A DNA stretch of 64,000 nt, taken from assembly GCF_002929295.1 (NCBI RefSeq), contig NZ_PJIM01000002.1, forward strand, positions 1,136,191 through 1,200,190, written 5' to 3'. The notes under the pieces were generated by a model. The model was given only the letters and a program-made list of their open reading frames with translations, was not told the origin of the DNA and ran no database searches. Position 1 is the first letter of the stretch. Each line of letters starts with the position of its first letter. This DNA comes from Arthrobacter sp. SX1312 (GTDB lineage Bacteria; Actinomycetota; Actinomycetes; Actinomycetales; Micrococcaceae). Made by a program: the position numbers and the translations under genes. Positions 25,559 through 34,156 of the stretch are shown one piece after another.

Positions 25559-25584
25559 TACATCGTTTACCTACAACGATGTAA
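25559..25584. promoter_or_regulatory. LacI-type operator(s) at the ABC operon promoter
   Basis: CTACAACGATGTAA (25571-25584) matches the palindrome at 24409 in 12 of 14 positions. Upstream, TACATCGTT (25559-25567) is the perfect inverse of AACGATGTA (25575-25583), so the region can be read as one extended or two overlapping sites. It overlaps the predicted transcription start. Confidence 0.75.
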
Positions 25585-25770
25585 ATGACGGAACCGACTC
25601 TCGCAGGTATCCGCCCGATCGGGCGGATCGGCAGGAGGAAGGACCCGGATCAAGGAAGATTCGAGCGGGCTCGGCACCTCGTGCCCCGGCGATCCTCCTC
25701 CCTGCAGCACCTGGACCGGCCACCCCGGGCGGACCACGGTGGAATGCCACCGCGAGAGGAAGCAAGAGAT
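25585..25770 (+). other. Long 5' leader of the ABC operon with a 20-base palindrome
   Basis: The 186 bases between the operator and the binding-protein ATG show no convincing gene, although the frame stays open. ATCCGCCCGATCGGGCGGAT (25609-25628) is a perfect 20-base palindrome. It is followed by AGGAGGAA (25633-25640), a strong ribosome site with no suitable start codon after it. The leader may be a second regulator site or an RNA hairpin that affects translation. Confidence 0.5.
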
Positions 25771-27114
25771 ATGAAGGCCACATACCTGGCAACGGCGGGC
25801 ATCGCAGCCGCCGCCGTAGTACTGACCGGCTGCTCCGGAGGAAGCGACAGCGGAGGCGGCTCCGAGGCCGCGTCCTGCACCAACACGATCGTCAACACCG
25901 AGGCTCCCCAGGTGACCGTCTGGGCCTGGTACCCGGCGTTCGACCAGGTGGTCGACCAATTCAACAACGCCAACGACGACGTCCAGATCTGCTGGACGAA
26001 CGCGGGTCAGGGCAACGACGAGTACACGAAGTTCTCCACGTCGATCGAGTCCGGCTCCGGCGCCCCGGATGTCATCCAGCTCGAGTCCGAGGTCCTCTCC
26101 AGCTTCACGATCCGCGACGCGCTCGTGGACCTGACGGAGTACGGCGCCGACGAGGTCGAGGACCAGTACGCCGCAGGCGCCTGGGAGGACGCTTCGAGCG
26201 GTGACGCCGTCTACGCCATCCCGGTCGATGGCGGACCCATGGGCATGCTGTACCGGCAGGACATCTTCGACGCCGCCGGCATCGAGGTGCCCACCACGTG
26301 GGAGGAGTTCGAGGCTGCGGCCCGGACGCTCAAGGAATCCGGGAGCGAAGCCGTCATCGCCGACTTCCCGACCAACGGGCGTGCGTTCAACCAGGCGCTG
26401 TTCGCGCAGGCCGGTTCCGAGCCCTTCGTGTACGACTCCGCGAACCCGCAGGAGATCGGCATCAAGGTCAACGACGAGGGCGCCAAGAAGGTGCTCGACT
26501 ACTGGGACGGCCTCGTCAAGGACGGCCTCGTCGCGACCGACGACGCCTTCACCGCCGACTACAACACCAAGCTCGTCGACGGCTCCTACGCCGTCTACCT
26601 CGCGGCGGCCTGGGGGCCCGGGTACCTGCAGGGCCTGTCCGACGCCGATCCCGAGGCGATCTGGCGTGCAGCTCCGCTGCCGCAGTGGGACGCAGCGAAC
26701 CCCGTCCAGGTGAACTGGGGTGGTTCCACCTTCGCCGTGACCGAACAGGCCGGGGACAAGGAGCTGGCAGCCAAGGTGGCCATGGGCATCTTCGGCAACG
26801 AGGAAGGCATGAACCTCGGTGTGGACGCGGGGGCGCTCTTCCCGTCCTATGCACCGGTTCTCGAGTCCGACGAGTTCGCCACCAAGGAGTACGAGTTCTT
26901 CGGCGGACAGCAGATCAACCAGGACGTGTTCCTCGATGCTGCGGCCGGCTACGAGGGAGCCACCTTCAGCCCGTTCCAGAACTACGCGTACGACCAGCTC
27001 ACCGAGCAGATCTACGCGATGGTGCAGGGCGAGAAGGACTCGGGCCAGGCGCTCGACGATCTCCAGGCATCGCTCGAGCAGTACGCGACCGAGCAGGGCT
27101 TCACCCTGAAGTAG
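25771..27114 (+). CDS. ABC transporter sugar-binding lipoprotein (CUT1 family)
   Basis: 447-residue extracellular solute-binding protein. The lipoprotein signal peptide MKATYLATAGIAAAAVVLTGC puts the lipidated Cys at residue 21, which fixes the ATG at 25771. The mature part has typical family-1 features: VTVWAWYPAFDQVVDQFN, APDVIQLESEV, VPTTWEEFEAAARTLKESG and VYLAAAWGPGY. With two permeases, GH51 and an epimerase in the same operon, it probably binds arabinose-containing oligosaccharides. No ATPase gene is present, so a shared MsiK-like ATPase encoded elsewhere must energise the transporter. A stable stem-loop follows the stop. Confidence 0.92.
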   Translation: MKATYLATAGIAAAAVVLTGCSGGSDSGGGSEAASCTNTIVNTEAPQVTVWAWYPAFDQVVDQFNNANDDVQICWTNAGQGNDEYTKFSTSIESGSGAPDVIQLESEVLSSFTIRDALVDLTEYGADEVEDQYAAGAWEDASSGDAVYAIPVDGGPMGMLYRQDIFDAAGIEVPTTWEEFEAAARTLKESGSEAVIADFPTNGRAFNQALFAQAGSEPFVYDSANPQEIGIKVNDEGAKKVLDYWDGLVKDGLVATDDAFTADYNTKLVDGSYAVYLAAAWGPGYLQGLSDADPEAIWRAAPLPQWDAANPVQVNWGGSTFAVTEQAGDKELAAKVAMGIFGNEEGMNLGVDAGALFPSYAPVLESDEFATKEYEFFGGQQINQDVFLDAAAGYEGATFSPFQNYAYDQLTEQIYAMVQGEKDSGQALDDLQASLEQYATEQGFTLK

Positions 27115-27120
27115 TCAGCC

Positions 27121-27155
27121 GGGAAGGTGCCCGCGTCCCGCGCGGGCACCTTCCC
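27121..27155 (+). terminator. Stable stem-loop between binding-protein and permease genes
   Basis: GGGAAGGTGCCCGCG (27121-27135) and CGCGGGCACCTTCCC (27141-27155) form a perfect 15-base-pair stem with a 5-base loop, six bases after the binding-protein stop. Without a T-run it may terminate only partly or protect the upstream mRNA from decay, giving more binding protein than permease. Confidence 0.8.
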
Positions 27156-27213
27156 GCCCGGTCCTTCCCGGACCCACCCACCGTGACATCCGCCAGCCCG
27201 AGAAGGACTTTCC

Positions 27214-28164
27214 ATGGCTACGACTACCGCGCCGACGTCGTCCCCGAGCGCCGAGGCATCACAGCAGGGTAAGCACCGCCCCGACCGGAACTACCGGCGC
27301 AGGCAGCGATGGGGCTGGCTCTTCGTCGCACCTTTCGCCCTGATCTTCCTGAGCTTCCTCATCCTGCCGCTGCTCTTCGCGTTCAGGATGAGCCTGTTCA
27401 CCAACACGCTCGCGAGCGGGACCGACTTCGTGGGTGTCGACAACTACGTGAAGGCGTTCACCGACCCGATCTTCCTCAGCGGACTCGGTACCGTCGCGAA
27501 GTTCGCCCTCATCATGATCCCCGCGCAGATGATCGTGGCCCTCCTCGCTGCGCTCGTCCTCGACAACCTCGCTACCTGGGCCTCCAAATTCTCCCGGCTG
27601 ATGATCTTCGTGCCCTACGCGGTGCCGGTGGTCATCGGTGCCCTGATGTGGGGCTTCCTCTACAGCCCCCGCTTCGGCCCGGCAGCGGACCTCTTCAACC
27701 TCGTCGGACTCGCAGCGCCCGAGTTCCTCTCGCAGGACAACATCTTCGGCAGCCTCGTAAACATCGTGACGTGGCAGTGGGCCGGCTACTACATGATCAT
27801 CATCTACGCCGCCCTCCGCGGCATCGATCCGGGAATCTACGAGGCCGCGGTGCTCGACGGCGCCACCGACCGCCAGATCGCCTGGCGGATCAAGATCCCG
27901 ATGATCTCCTCGTCCCTGGTCATGGTGGTCATCTTCGCCCTGATCGGCACCCTGCAGTTCTTCACCGAACCGCAGGTCCTGAGGGGAGTGGCGCAGGGCG
28001 CCATCCCGGTGTCCTACACGCCGAACATGTATGCGTTCTCGCTGGCCTTCTCCTACAGCCAGTTCAACTACGCCTCCGCGATCTCCTTCGCGCTCGGGAT
28101 CGTGGTCTTCGTCTTCTCCTTCATCTTCCTCTTCCTGACCCGCAAGCAGAGCGGACTGAAATAA
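27214..28164 (+). CDS. ABC transporter permease (MalF-like)
   Basis: 316-residue inner-membrane permease of a CUT1 sugar transporter with about six hydrophobic segments. The cytoplasmic EAA loop is visible as YEAAVLDGATDRQIAWRIKIPMI. The N-terminal 30 residues are polar and Ser/Thr-rich before WGWLFVAPFALIFLSFLILPLLFAF. It pairs with the second permease three bases downstream. Confidence 0.94.
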   Translation: MATTTAPTSSPSAEASQQGKHRPDRNYRRRQRWGWLFVAPFALIFLSFLILPLLFAFRMSLFTNTLASGTDFVGVDNYVKAFTDPIFLSGLGTVAKFALIMIPAQMIVALLAALVLDNLATWASKFSRLMIFVPYAVPVVIGALMWGFLYSPRFGPAADLFNLVGLAAPEFLSQDNIFGSLVNIVTWQWAGYYMIIIYAALRGIDPGIYEAAVLDGATDRQIAWRIKIPMISSSLVMVVIFALIGTLQFFTEPQVLRGVAQGAIPVSYTPNMYAFSLAFSYSQFNYASAISFALGIVVFVFSFIFLFLTRKQSGLK

Positions 28165-28167
28165 GCC

Positions 28168-29094
28168 ATGGCACTCGTCACAGACACCCCACACCGGCAG
28201 GGCGGCCAGAAGGCCCGCAGTTCGGCATCGCGGAACCGGGCCCGCAACGGCGGCCCACGCATCGGCTCGCACATCTTCCTGCTCATCCTGGTCATCTACT
28301 TCATCACCCCCCTCTGGTGGCTGACGGTCGCGAGCACCAAGGACACCGCCGGATTGTTCGGAGGAAGCGGCGGACCGCTCTGGTTCGACGACGAGTTCCA
28401 CTTCGTCAGCAACATCCAGGGCCTGTTCGAACGCCAGGACGGCATCTACTGGCGCTGGCTCGGCAACTCCTTCCTGTACGCGATCTCGGGAGGGGTGGGA
28501 GCGACGATCCTCGCCGTCCTCGCGGGGTACGGTTTCGCCAAGTACGACTTCCGCGGCCGCGGAGCCTTCTTCGGGATCCTCCTCGGAGCGGTCATGGTGC
28601 CACTCACCGCGCTGGTCATCCCCACGTTCGTGCTCCTGAGCTCGGTGGGCCTGGTGAACACCATCTGGGCCGTCATCCTGCCGTCCCTGCTCAGCCCCTT
28701 CGGCGTCTACCTCATGAGGGTCTTCGCCCAGGAAGCCGTGCCGGACGAGTTGCTCGACGCCGCCAGGATCGACGGTGCGGGGGAGCTCCGCACCTTCTTC
28801 CAGATCGCCCTGCCGCTGCTGCGGCCGGCCATCGTCACCGTCCTCCTCCTCTCCGTCGTCGGGACCTGGAACAACTTCTTCCTGCCGCTGGCGGTCCTCA
28901 GCGACCCGCTGCTGCTCCCCGTCACGGTCGGGCTGAACGGCTGGCAGGCGCTCTCGAACGCCGGCAGCGGCGGTGAGGCGCTGTGGAACCTGATCACCAC
29001 GGGTGCCTTCATCTCGATCATCCCGCTGATCATCGCCTTCCTGTCCCTCCAGAAGTACTGGCAGGGCGGGCTGTCGCTGGGCTCGCTCAAGTAG
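28168..29094 (+). CDS. ABC transporter permease (MalG-like)
   Basis: 308-residue second CUT1 permease. It has the expected first membrane segment (IFLLILVIYFITPLWWLTVAS) and EAA loop (ELLDAARIDGAGELRTFFQIALPLL), and ends with the conserved FLSLQKYWQGGLSLGSLK. Together with the MalF-like partner it forms the transmembrane channel. No ATP-binding gene follows; the next gene is the arabinofuranosidase. Confidence 0.94.
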   Translation: MALVTDTPHRQGGQKARSSASRNRARNGGPRIGSHIFLLILVIYFITPLWWLTVASTKDTAGLFGGSGGPLWFDDEFHFVSNIQGLFERQDGIYWRWLGNSFLYAISGGVGATILAVLAGYGFAKYDFRGRGAFFGILLGAVMVPLTALVIPTFVLLSSVGLVNTIWAVILPSLLSPFGVYLMRVFAQEAVPDELLDAARIDGAGELRTFFQIALPLLRPAIVTVLLLSVVGTWNNFFLPLAVLSDPLLLPVTVGLNGWQALSNAGSGGEALWNLITTGAFISIIPLIIAFLSLQKYWQGGLSLGSLK

Positions 29095-29141
29095 CCCGCA
29101 CGCCTCTCCACGCCACGACACCCACCAGAGAAAGCAGCCCC

Positions 29142-30650
29142 ATGCAGAACGCACGCCTCACGCTGGACCCCCACTTCGCAGTCGGGCCCATCAACCGCAA
29201 CATCTTCGGCGGCTTCGTCGAACATCTCGGCCGCCACGTCTACGACGGCATCCACGAGCCCGGGCATGCCACGGCCGACGACGAGGGCTTCCGGCAGGAC
29301 GTCATCGACCTGGTCCGCGAGATGGGTGTCTCGACCATCCGGTACCCCGGAGGCAATTTCGTCTCGGGGTTCCGGTGGGAGGACAGCGTGGGGCCCCGTG
29401 AGGAGCGCCCCACGCGGCTGGACCTGGCCTGGCATTCGACCGAGACCAACCAGGTGGGCCTGCACGAATTCGCATCCTGGCTGCGGAAGGTCGACAGCGA
29501 TCTCATGCTCGCCGTGAACCTCGGCACCCGCGGCACCCTCGAGGCCCTGGAACTCCTCGAGTACTCCAACCTGCCCAAGGGCACCGCCCTCGCCGACCAG
29601 CGCATGGCCAACGGCCGGCCCGATCCGTTCGCCGTCAGGATCTGGTGCCTCGGCAACGAGATGGACGGCCCCTGGCAGCTCGGCCACCGCTCCGCCGAGG
29701 ACTACGGCAAGCTCGCGTCCCGCACGGCGAAGGCGATGCGGCAGCTCGACCCGTCCATCGAACTCGTGGCCTGCGGCTCCTCCAGCGCGCACATGCCCAC
29801 CTTCGGCGAGTGGGAGCGCGTGGTCCTCTCGCACACGTACGACGACGTCGACTACATCTCCTGCCACGCCTACTACGAGGAGAAGGGCGGCGACCTCGGC
29901 TCCTTCCTCGCGTCCGCCGTCGACATGGACCACTTCATCGAGTCCGTCGTCGCGACCGCCGACCACGTGAAGGCAGTCCGCGGCAGTACGAAGACCATCA
30001 ACATCTCCTTCGACGAGTGGAACGTCTGGTACATCAGCCGCTTCGAGAACGTCGACAAGATCGAGGGACTCGACAACTGGCCCGTCGCCCCACGCCTGCT
30101 GGAGGACTGCTACTCGGTGGCGGACGCCGTCGTGTTCGGCAATCTGATGATCTCGCTGCTGAAGCACGCGGACCGCGTCACCTCCGCATCGCTGGCACAG
30201 CTCGTCAACGTGATCGCCCCGATCATGACCGAGCCCGGCGGTCCTGCGTGGCGCCAGACGACCTTCTTCCCGTTCTCCATCACCTCGAAGCTGGCGCGGG
30301 GCTCCGTCCTCGAGCTCAAGCTCGACGCCGGTACGTATGAGACCGGCGAGTACGGCGTCGTGCCCCTCGTGGACGCCGTGGCCACGCACGACGCGACGGG
30401 CGCCGCCGCCGTGTTCCTCGTCAACCGGTCGCAGACCGAGGAGACGACCGTGACCATCGATGTCGCGGCGCTCCCCGGAATCACCGGGGTGACCGCGGAG
30501 TCGCTGTACGATACGGACGTATATGCCCGGAACACTCTCGAGGAGCCCGACCGCGTGACCATGAGACCGAACACCTCCGCCAAGCTCGACGGCGGCGCCG
30601 TCACCATCACGCTCCCGCCCGTCTCCTGGACGGCCGTAGCCCTCGCATGA
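29142..30650 (+). CDS. abfA: Alpha-L-arabinofuranosidase, glycoside hydrolase family 51
   Basis: 502-residue GH51 enzyme that removes terminal arabinofuranose from arabinan or arabinoxylan oligosaccharides. The acid/base Glu is at about residue 173 (IWCLGNEMDGPWQ) and the nucleophile Glu at about 292 (SFDEWNVWYIS), almost the numbering of characterised GH51 enzymes. The N-terminal INRNIFGGFVEHLGRHVYDGI and the C-terminal beta domain are complete. There is no signal peptide, so it acts in the cytoplasm on imported oligosaccharides. The stop overlaps the epimerase ATG (ATGA). Confidence 0.95.
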   Translation: MQNARLTLDPHFAVGPINRNIFGGFVEHLGRHVYDGIHEPGHATADDEGFRQDVIDLVREMGVSTIRYPGGNFVSGFRWEDSVGPREERPTRLDLAWHSTETNQVGLHEFASWLRKVDSDLMLAVNLGTRGTLEALELLEYSNLPKGTALADQRMANGRPDPFAVRIWCLGNEMDGPWQLGHRSAEDYGKLASRTAKAMRQLDPSIELVACGSSSAHMPTFGEWERVVLSHTYDDVDYISCHAYYEEKGGDLGSFLASAVDMDHFIESVVATADHVKAVRGSTKTINISFDEWNVWYISRFENVDKIEGLDNWPVAPRLLEDCYSVADAVVFGNLMISLLKHADRVTSASLAQLVNVIAPIMTEPGGPAWRQTTFFPFSITSKLARGSVLELKLDAGTYETGEYGVVPLVDAVATHDATGAAAVFLVNRSQTEETTVTIDVAALPGITGVTAESLYDTDVYARNTLEEPDRVTMRPNTSAKLDGGAVTITLPPVSWTAVALA

Positions 30651-31564
30651 ACCGCCAGGCTCCCATCGAATACCGGATCCAGGGTGGCGGGTACACGGCC
30701 GTCGTCCTCGGGCTCGGCGCAGCCGTCCGCGAACTCACCCATGACGGCCGTCCGCTCGTGGTCGGGTTCGGTGCACAGGAGGCGATGCCCAACTTCCGCG
30801 GCGCCTTCGTCGCCCCGTGGCCGAACCGCATCGGGGACGGTCGGTACGCGTTCGACGGCGCCCACTACGAGCTGCCGATCAACGAGCCCGAGCGCGGCGC
30901 GGCCCTCCACGGGCTCGTCTTCGACGTCCCCTGGTCGCTCGTGGAGCACACCGGGTCCTCCGTCACGCTCGCGTGCGTTATCGAGCCGGTCGCGGCCTAC
31001 CCCTTCGAGGTGGCCCTCGAAGTGCGCTTCAGCGTCAGCGGTGGGGGCTTCAGGACGGACGTCACGGCCCTCAACACCGGTGGTCGGCGCGCGCCCTACG
31101 GCGTCTGCCCGCACCCGTATCTCGTCGCCGGGCCGTCGCCCCTCGACGCCTGGGTGCTCGAACTTCCCGCGGCCACGGTCCTGACGGTCACGCCCGACCG
31201 GCTGCTACCCGTGGCGAAGGAGGCCGTCGCCGGGACGCCGTTCGACTTCCGGACGGCCCACGCGCTCGGCGACGTGCAGATCGACCACGCGTTCACCGAC
31301 CTGGAGCGCGACGCCGCCGGCCGTGCCATGGTGCGGGTCACCGACCCGACCCACGGCACCGGGACGGCCATGGTGTGGGACGGGAGCTGCCCGTGGGTCC
31401 AGATCCACACGGCTGACCTGCCGCTGAAGCCGGAGAGCACGCGCCTCGGTCTCGCCGTCGAACCCATGACCTGCCCGCCGGATGCCTTCAACACGGGCGA
31501 GGACCTGATCGTCCTCGAGCCCGGGGCGACCCACCGGACGGGCTGGACCATCTCGGCCCTGTAG
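30647..31564 (+). CDS. Aldose 1-epimerase family protein
   Basis: 305-residue galactose mutarotase-like protein. Motifs include FVAPWPNRIGDGRYAFDG, GAALHGLVFDVPW (His), CPHPYLVAG (His) and LGLAVEPMTCPPDAFN (Glu near the C-terminus). It interconverts sugar anomers, here most likely of arabinose or another sugar released by the GH51 enzyme. Start and the upstream stop overlap by four bases. It is the last gene of the operon. Confidence 0.9.
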   Translation: MNRQAPIEYRIQGGGYTAVVLGLGAAVRELTHDGRPLVVGFGAQEAMPNFRGAFVAPWPNRIGDGRYAFDGAHYELPINEPERGAALHGLVFDVPWSLVEHTGSSVTLACVIEPVAAYPFEVALEVRFSVSGGGFRTDVTALNTGGRRAPYGVCPHPYLVAGPSPLDAWVLELPAATVLTVTPDRLLPVAKEAVAGTPFDFRTAHALGDVQIDHAFTDLERDAAGRAMVRVTDPTHGTGTAMVWDGSCPWVQIHTADLPLKPESTRLGLAVEPMTCPPDAFNTGEDLIVLEPGATHRTGWTISAL

Positions 31565-31580
31565 GACCGGCGGAGGTCCT
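31563..31580 (+). terminator. Short hairpin after the arabinoside operon
   Basis: AGGACC (31563-31568) pairs with GGTCCT (31575-31580) around a 6-base loop at the epimerase stop. The stem is only 6 base pairs and lacks a T-run, so this is a weak candidate. Confidence 0.35.
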
Positions 31581-31667
31581 GCTGCGCCCTCTCGCCGCCG
31601 CGGGGAACTCTGGTCCCGTCCGGCGTTCGCGGGTACGGTACCCCCAGGCACGGTGAGGAGGCCCGGC

Positions 31668-31928
31668 ATGGACGACCAGGACATCCTGTCCACCATCCGC
31701 TCCCTCGTGGAGGAGGAGCACCGGCTCCGGCAGAACGCCGCCACCAGCGTCCGGGGCCACGAGAACGAGGGACGCCTGCGCCGCATCGAGGAGAGCCTGG
31801 ACCAGTGCTGGGACCTGCTGCGGCAGCGCCGGGCCAAGAAGGAGTACGGCGAGAACCCCGATGGGGCGTCCGTCCGCCCGGTCAGCCAGGTGGAGGGCTA
31901 CTGGCCCCGGTCGAGGGGCCGGTCCTAG
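31668..31928 (+). CDS. DUF2630 family small protein
   Basis: 86-residue cytoplasmic protein with the DUF2630 pattern: MDDQDILSTIRSLVEEEHRLR, then RLRRIEESLDQCWDLLRQRRAKKEYGENPD. Mostly helical and charged; function unknown. GTGAGGAGG lies upstream of the ATG at 31668, so the GTG 15 bases earlier is part of the ribosome site rather than the start. It is monocistronic. Confidence 0.88.
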   Translation: MDDQDILSTIRSLVEEEHRLRQNAATSVRGHENEGRLRRIEESLDQCWDLLRQRRAKKEYGENPDGASVRPVSQVEGYWPRSRGRS

Positions 31929-31945
31929 GGCTGCGGGAAGGGAGT

Positions 31946-32275
31946 TCACCCCAGGAGCTGGTCGAGGGTGACGAAGCCGTGACCGGCGCTGCTGATCCGA
32001 TCGACGACCCGGGCCAGTGCGTCGGCGCCGAGGGTGCTGCCGTCGTCCGGGCGGGCTCCGGCATGCATGGGGACGATCTCGCCGGGCTGGAGTCCGCCGA
32101 GCACCCGGGCGGTGACCGTCTGCGTGCTGATGCCACCACTGGCGCCCTTCCAACCCAGGGTGTCCACGGTCCACCGGACGGCGACCTACCCCCGGTCGTC
32201 CACCGCGGCGATCGTCCTCGCGTCCCGATCGCCGAAGGGGAAGCGGAAGAACGGACGGGGTCGGCGCCGGCCCGG
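31946..32275 (-). pseudogene. Polysaccharide deacetylase, C-terminal remnant with internal stop
   Basis: The minus strand reads RPFFRFPFGDRDARTIAAVDDRG, then a TAG, then VAVRWTVDTLGWKGASGGISTQTVTARV through GEIVPMHAGARPDDGS to DQLLG and a stop at 31946. This is the C-terminal third of a NodB-type polysaccharide deacetylase, in one frame, with a stop where Tyr would be expected. The N-terminal catalytic part is missing; homology ends near 32275, about 13 bases from the end of the acetyltransferase gene. The fragment cannot encode an active enzyme. Confidence 0.75.
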
Positions 32276-32287
32276 GAGGGCTGCCGA

Positions 32288-32857
32288 TCAGTGCAGGATG
32301 CGCTGGTACAGCAGGTGGTCCTGCCAGGACCCGGCGATGCGGAGGTAGGACGGCGCCGTCCCGATGAGCGTGAATCCGGCCCGTCGCAGGACGGTCGTCC
32401 ACGCGGTGTTGTGCGGCAGGACGGACGCCTGGACGCGATGCAGTCCCAGTTCGTCCCGGGCATGCCGCAGCACGTCCTGCAGGGCCGTCGAGCAGACGCC
32501 CCGACCCTGCATCCATCGGGCCACCCAGTAGCCGACATGGGCGCTGAGGAACGGACCATGGACGATGCCGGAGAGAGTCATCGTGCCGATGATCCGTTCC
32601 TCCGTCGCCAGGACCCACGGCATGTCGGTGCCCGCCGCCCGGCCTTCGAGCCGCCGGGCGATCTGCTCCGCCTGGCCCGCCTCGGTGAAGAAGCCGTCCT
32701 CCCGCAGGGGTTCCCACGGCGCGAGGTGCTCCCGGTTGTCCCGGTACGCCTGTGCGAGTGCGGCCGCGTCCGTCGCCCTCAAGGGGCGCAGGCTCACGCC
32801 TGATGGGAAGGTGGGTGGGGGCACCCGGTAACTGTAGTCCGCGGTGCCCGGTGCCAC
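32288..32857 (-). CDS. GNAT-family N-acetyltransferase (RimJ/RimL type)
   Basis: 189-residue acetyltransferase. GVSLRPLRATDAAALAQAYRDNREHLAPWEP is a typical RimJ/RimL start. The acetyl-CoA site is modified (YWVARWMQGRGVCSTALQDVLRHARDELGLHRVQASVLPHN). The C-terminal GTAPSYLRIAGSWQDHLLYQRIL is also typical of the family. The GTG start at 32857 has no strong ribosome site nearby. The substrate is unknown: N-terminal protein acetylation or antibiotic modification are both possible. Confidence 0.88.
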   Translation of the reverse strand: MAPGTADYSYRVPPPTFPSGVSLRPLRATDAAALAQAYRDNREHLAPWEPLREDGFFTEAGQAEQIARRLEGRAAGTDMPWVLATEERIIGTMTLSGIVHGPFLSAHVGYWVARWMQGRGVCSTALQDVLRHARDELGLHRVQASVLPHNTAWTTVLRRAGFTLIGTAPSYLRIAGSWQDHLLYQRILH

Positions 32858-33005
32858 CGGTCAGGGCGGGAAGCGGCGGAGAGGATGACGCACGGACGGG
32901 ACCCGGGCCATCCGTGAGGCGACGCCCACGGACGCGGCCGACTTCGCGCACGCCCAGGGGATACCGGCCCTTCCGGCCGCTTTTCCGCGCTGCCAGACTG
33001 TCCCC

Positions 33006-33413
33006 ATGGCCGGAGCCCCTGATGCCCGTATCGACGACTACATCGCCGCGCTGCCCGGCTGGCAGCAGGAGATCTGCCGCACCGTCCGCCGGTTGGTGCA
33101 CGAGGCCGATCCGGACGTCGAGGAGACGATCAAGCGCACCCGCCAGCCCTACTTCGTGCTCCAGGGCAACGTGTGTGCCCTCCTCGCCGCCAGGGACCAC
33201 GTCAACGTCTTCCTCTACGACGGCGGCCTCGCGCCCGATCCGCACGGCATCATCACGGGTGGCCACGGCAATGTGACCGGACGGACGATCGCTCTCCACG
33301 AGGATCGTCCCGTGAACGAGGACGCACTCCGGGAGATCTTCCGGGCCATCATCGCGGACAACCGCGCCGGCGGTTGGCGCAGCATCACCAAGCGTGCAAA
33401 CCTAGGCGGATGA
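33006..33413 (+). CDS. DUF1801 domain protein
   Basis: 135-residue protein of the DUF1801/YdhG-like family (IDDYIAALPGWQQEICRTVRRLVHEADPDVEETIKRTRQPYF; LREIFRAIIADNRAGGW). The fold is known from structural genomics but its function is not. The ATG stands six bases after CAGACT (32994-32999), so the mRNA may be leaderless. The stop overlaps the start of the dienelactone hydrolase gene (ATGA), implying co-translation. Confidence 0.87.
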   Translation: MAGAPDARIDDYIAALPGWQQEICRTVRRLVHEADPDVEETIKRTRQPYFVLQGNVCALLAARDHVNVFLYDGGLAPDPHGIITGGHGNVTGRTIALHEDRPVNEDALREIFRAIIADNRAGGWRSITKRANLGG

Positions 33414-34156
33414 GCCCGCTCCAGGACATCCCGACCACCACCGGCCCCCTCTCGGCCTACGTGGCGCGACCCGACGGACCGGTGCGGGGCGGCCTCGTCC
33501 TCATCCACGAGGTGTGGGGGCTCGTCTCCCACACCCGCGATGTCGCGGACCGGTTCGCCCGCGAAGGCTACGTCGTCGTCGCCCCTGATCTCCTGGCCGA
33601 TCACGGCATCGCGGAGGAGGACGGCGCGCGGCTCGGCGAGGCCCTCATGGGGCCGGACGAGGAGACGCGCAACGAGGCACAGCCGACGTTCCGCGCCCTT
33701 CTCGCACCGCTGCGGGATCCCGCGTTCGGGGCGCTCACCACGGAGCGCGTCCGGGCGTGCTTCACCTTCCTGCACGACGACGGCGAGGTGGCAGGACGCG
33801 TGGGCATCACCGGGTTCTGCTTCGGCGGGACCTACAGCTTCTCGCTCGCCGTCCACGAGCCGCGTCTGCTCGCCTGCGTGCCGTTCTACGGTCACGCGGA
33901 CTTCTCCGGCGAGGAGCTGTCCCGCATCACGGCGCCCGTCCTCGCCTTCTACGGGGAGGAGGACGAGGGCCTGATCACCGGCCTGCCCGCACTCGAGACG
34001 GCGATGGCGGAGGCGGGCGTCGACTTCACCGCCGCGGTGTACCCGGGGGCAGGGCACGCGTTCTTCAACGACTCGAACCGCTTCGCCTACCGCCCCGAAG
34101 CGGCCCAGGACGCATGGGCCCGGACCCTGGACTTCCTCGCCCGGTACGTTGCCTGA
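33410..34156 (+). CDS. Dienelactone hydrolase family protein
   Basis: 248-residue alpha/beta hydrolase. The Cys-Asp-His triad of the family is in place: Cys137 in GITGFCFGGTYSF, Asp185 in YGEEDEGLI and His216 in YPGAGHAFFND. The enzyme class hydrolyses dienelactone from chlorocatechol or other small esters; the true substrate is unknown, and no ortho-cleavage genes are nearby. It forms a unit with DUF1801 upstream and overlaps the fluC1 start downstream. Confidence 0.9.
   Translation: MSPLQDIPTTTGPLSAYVARPDGPVRGGLVLIHEVWGLVSHTRDVADRFAREGYVVVAPDLLADHGIAEEDGARLGEALMGPDEETRNEAQPTFRALLAPLRDPAFGALTTERVRACFTFLHDDGEVAGRVGITGFCFGGTYSFSLAVHEPRLLACVPFYGHADFSGEELSRITAPVLAFYGEEDEGLITGLPALETAMAEAGVDFTAAVYPGAGHAFFNDSNRFAYRPEAAQDAWARTLDFLARYVA

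Noticed and set aside
25585-25770. In-frame upstream extension of the sugar-binding protein
   Set aside because: The lipoprotein signal peptide starts at 25771; the extra residues would bury it.
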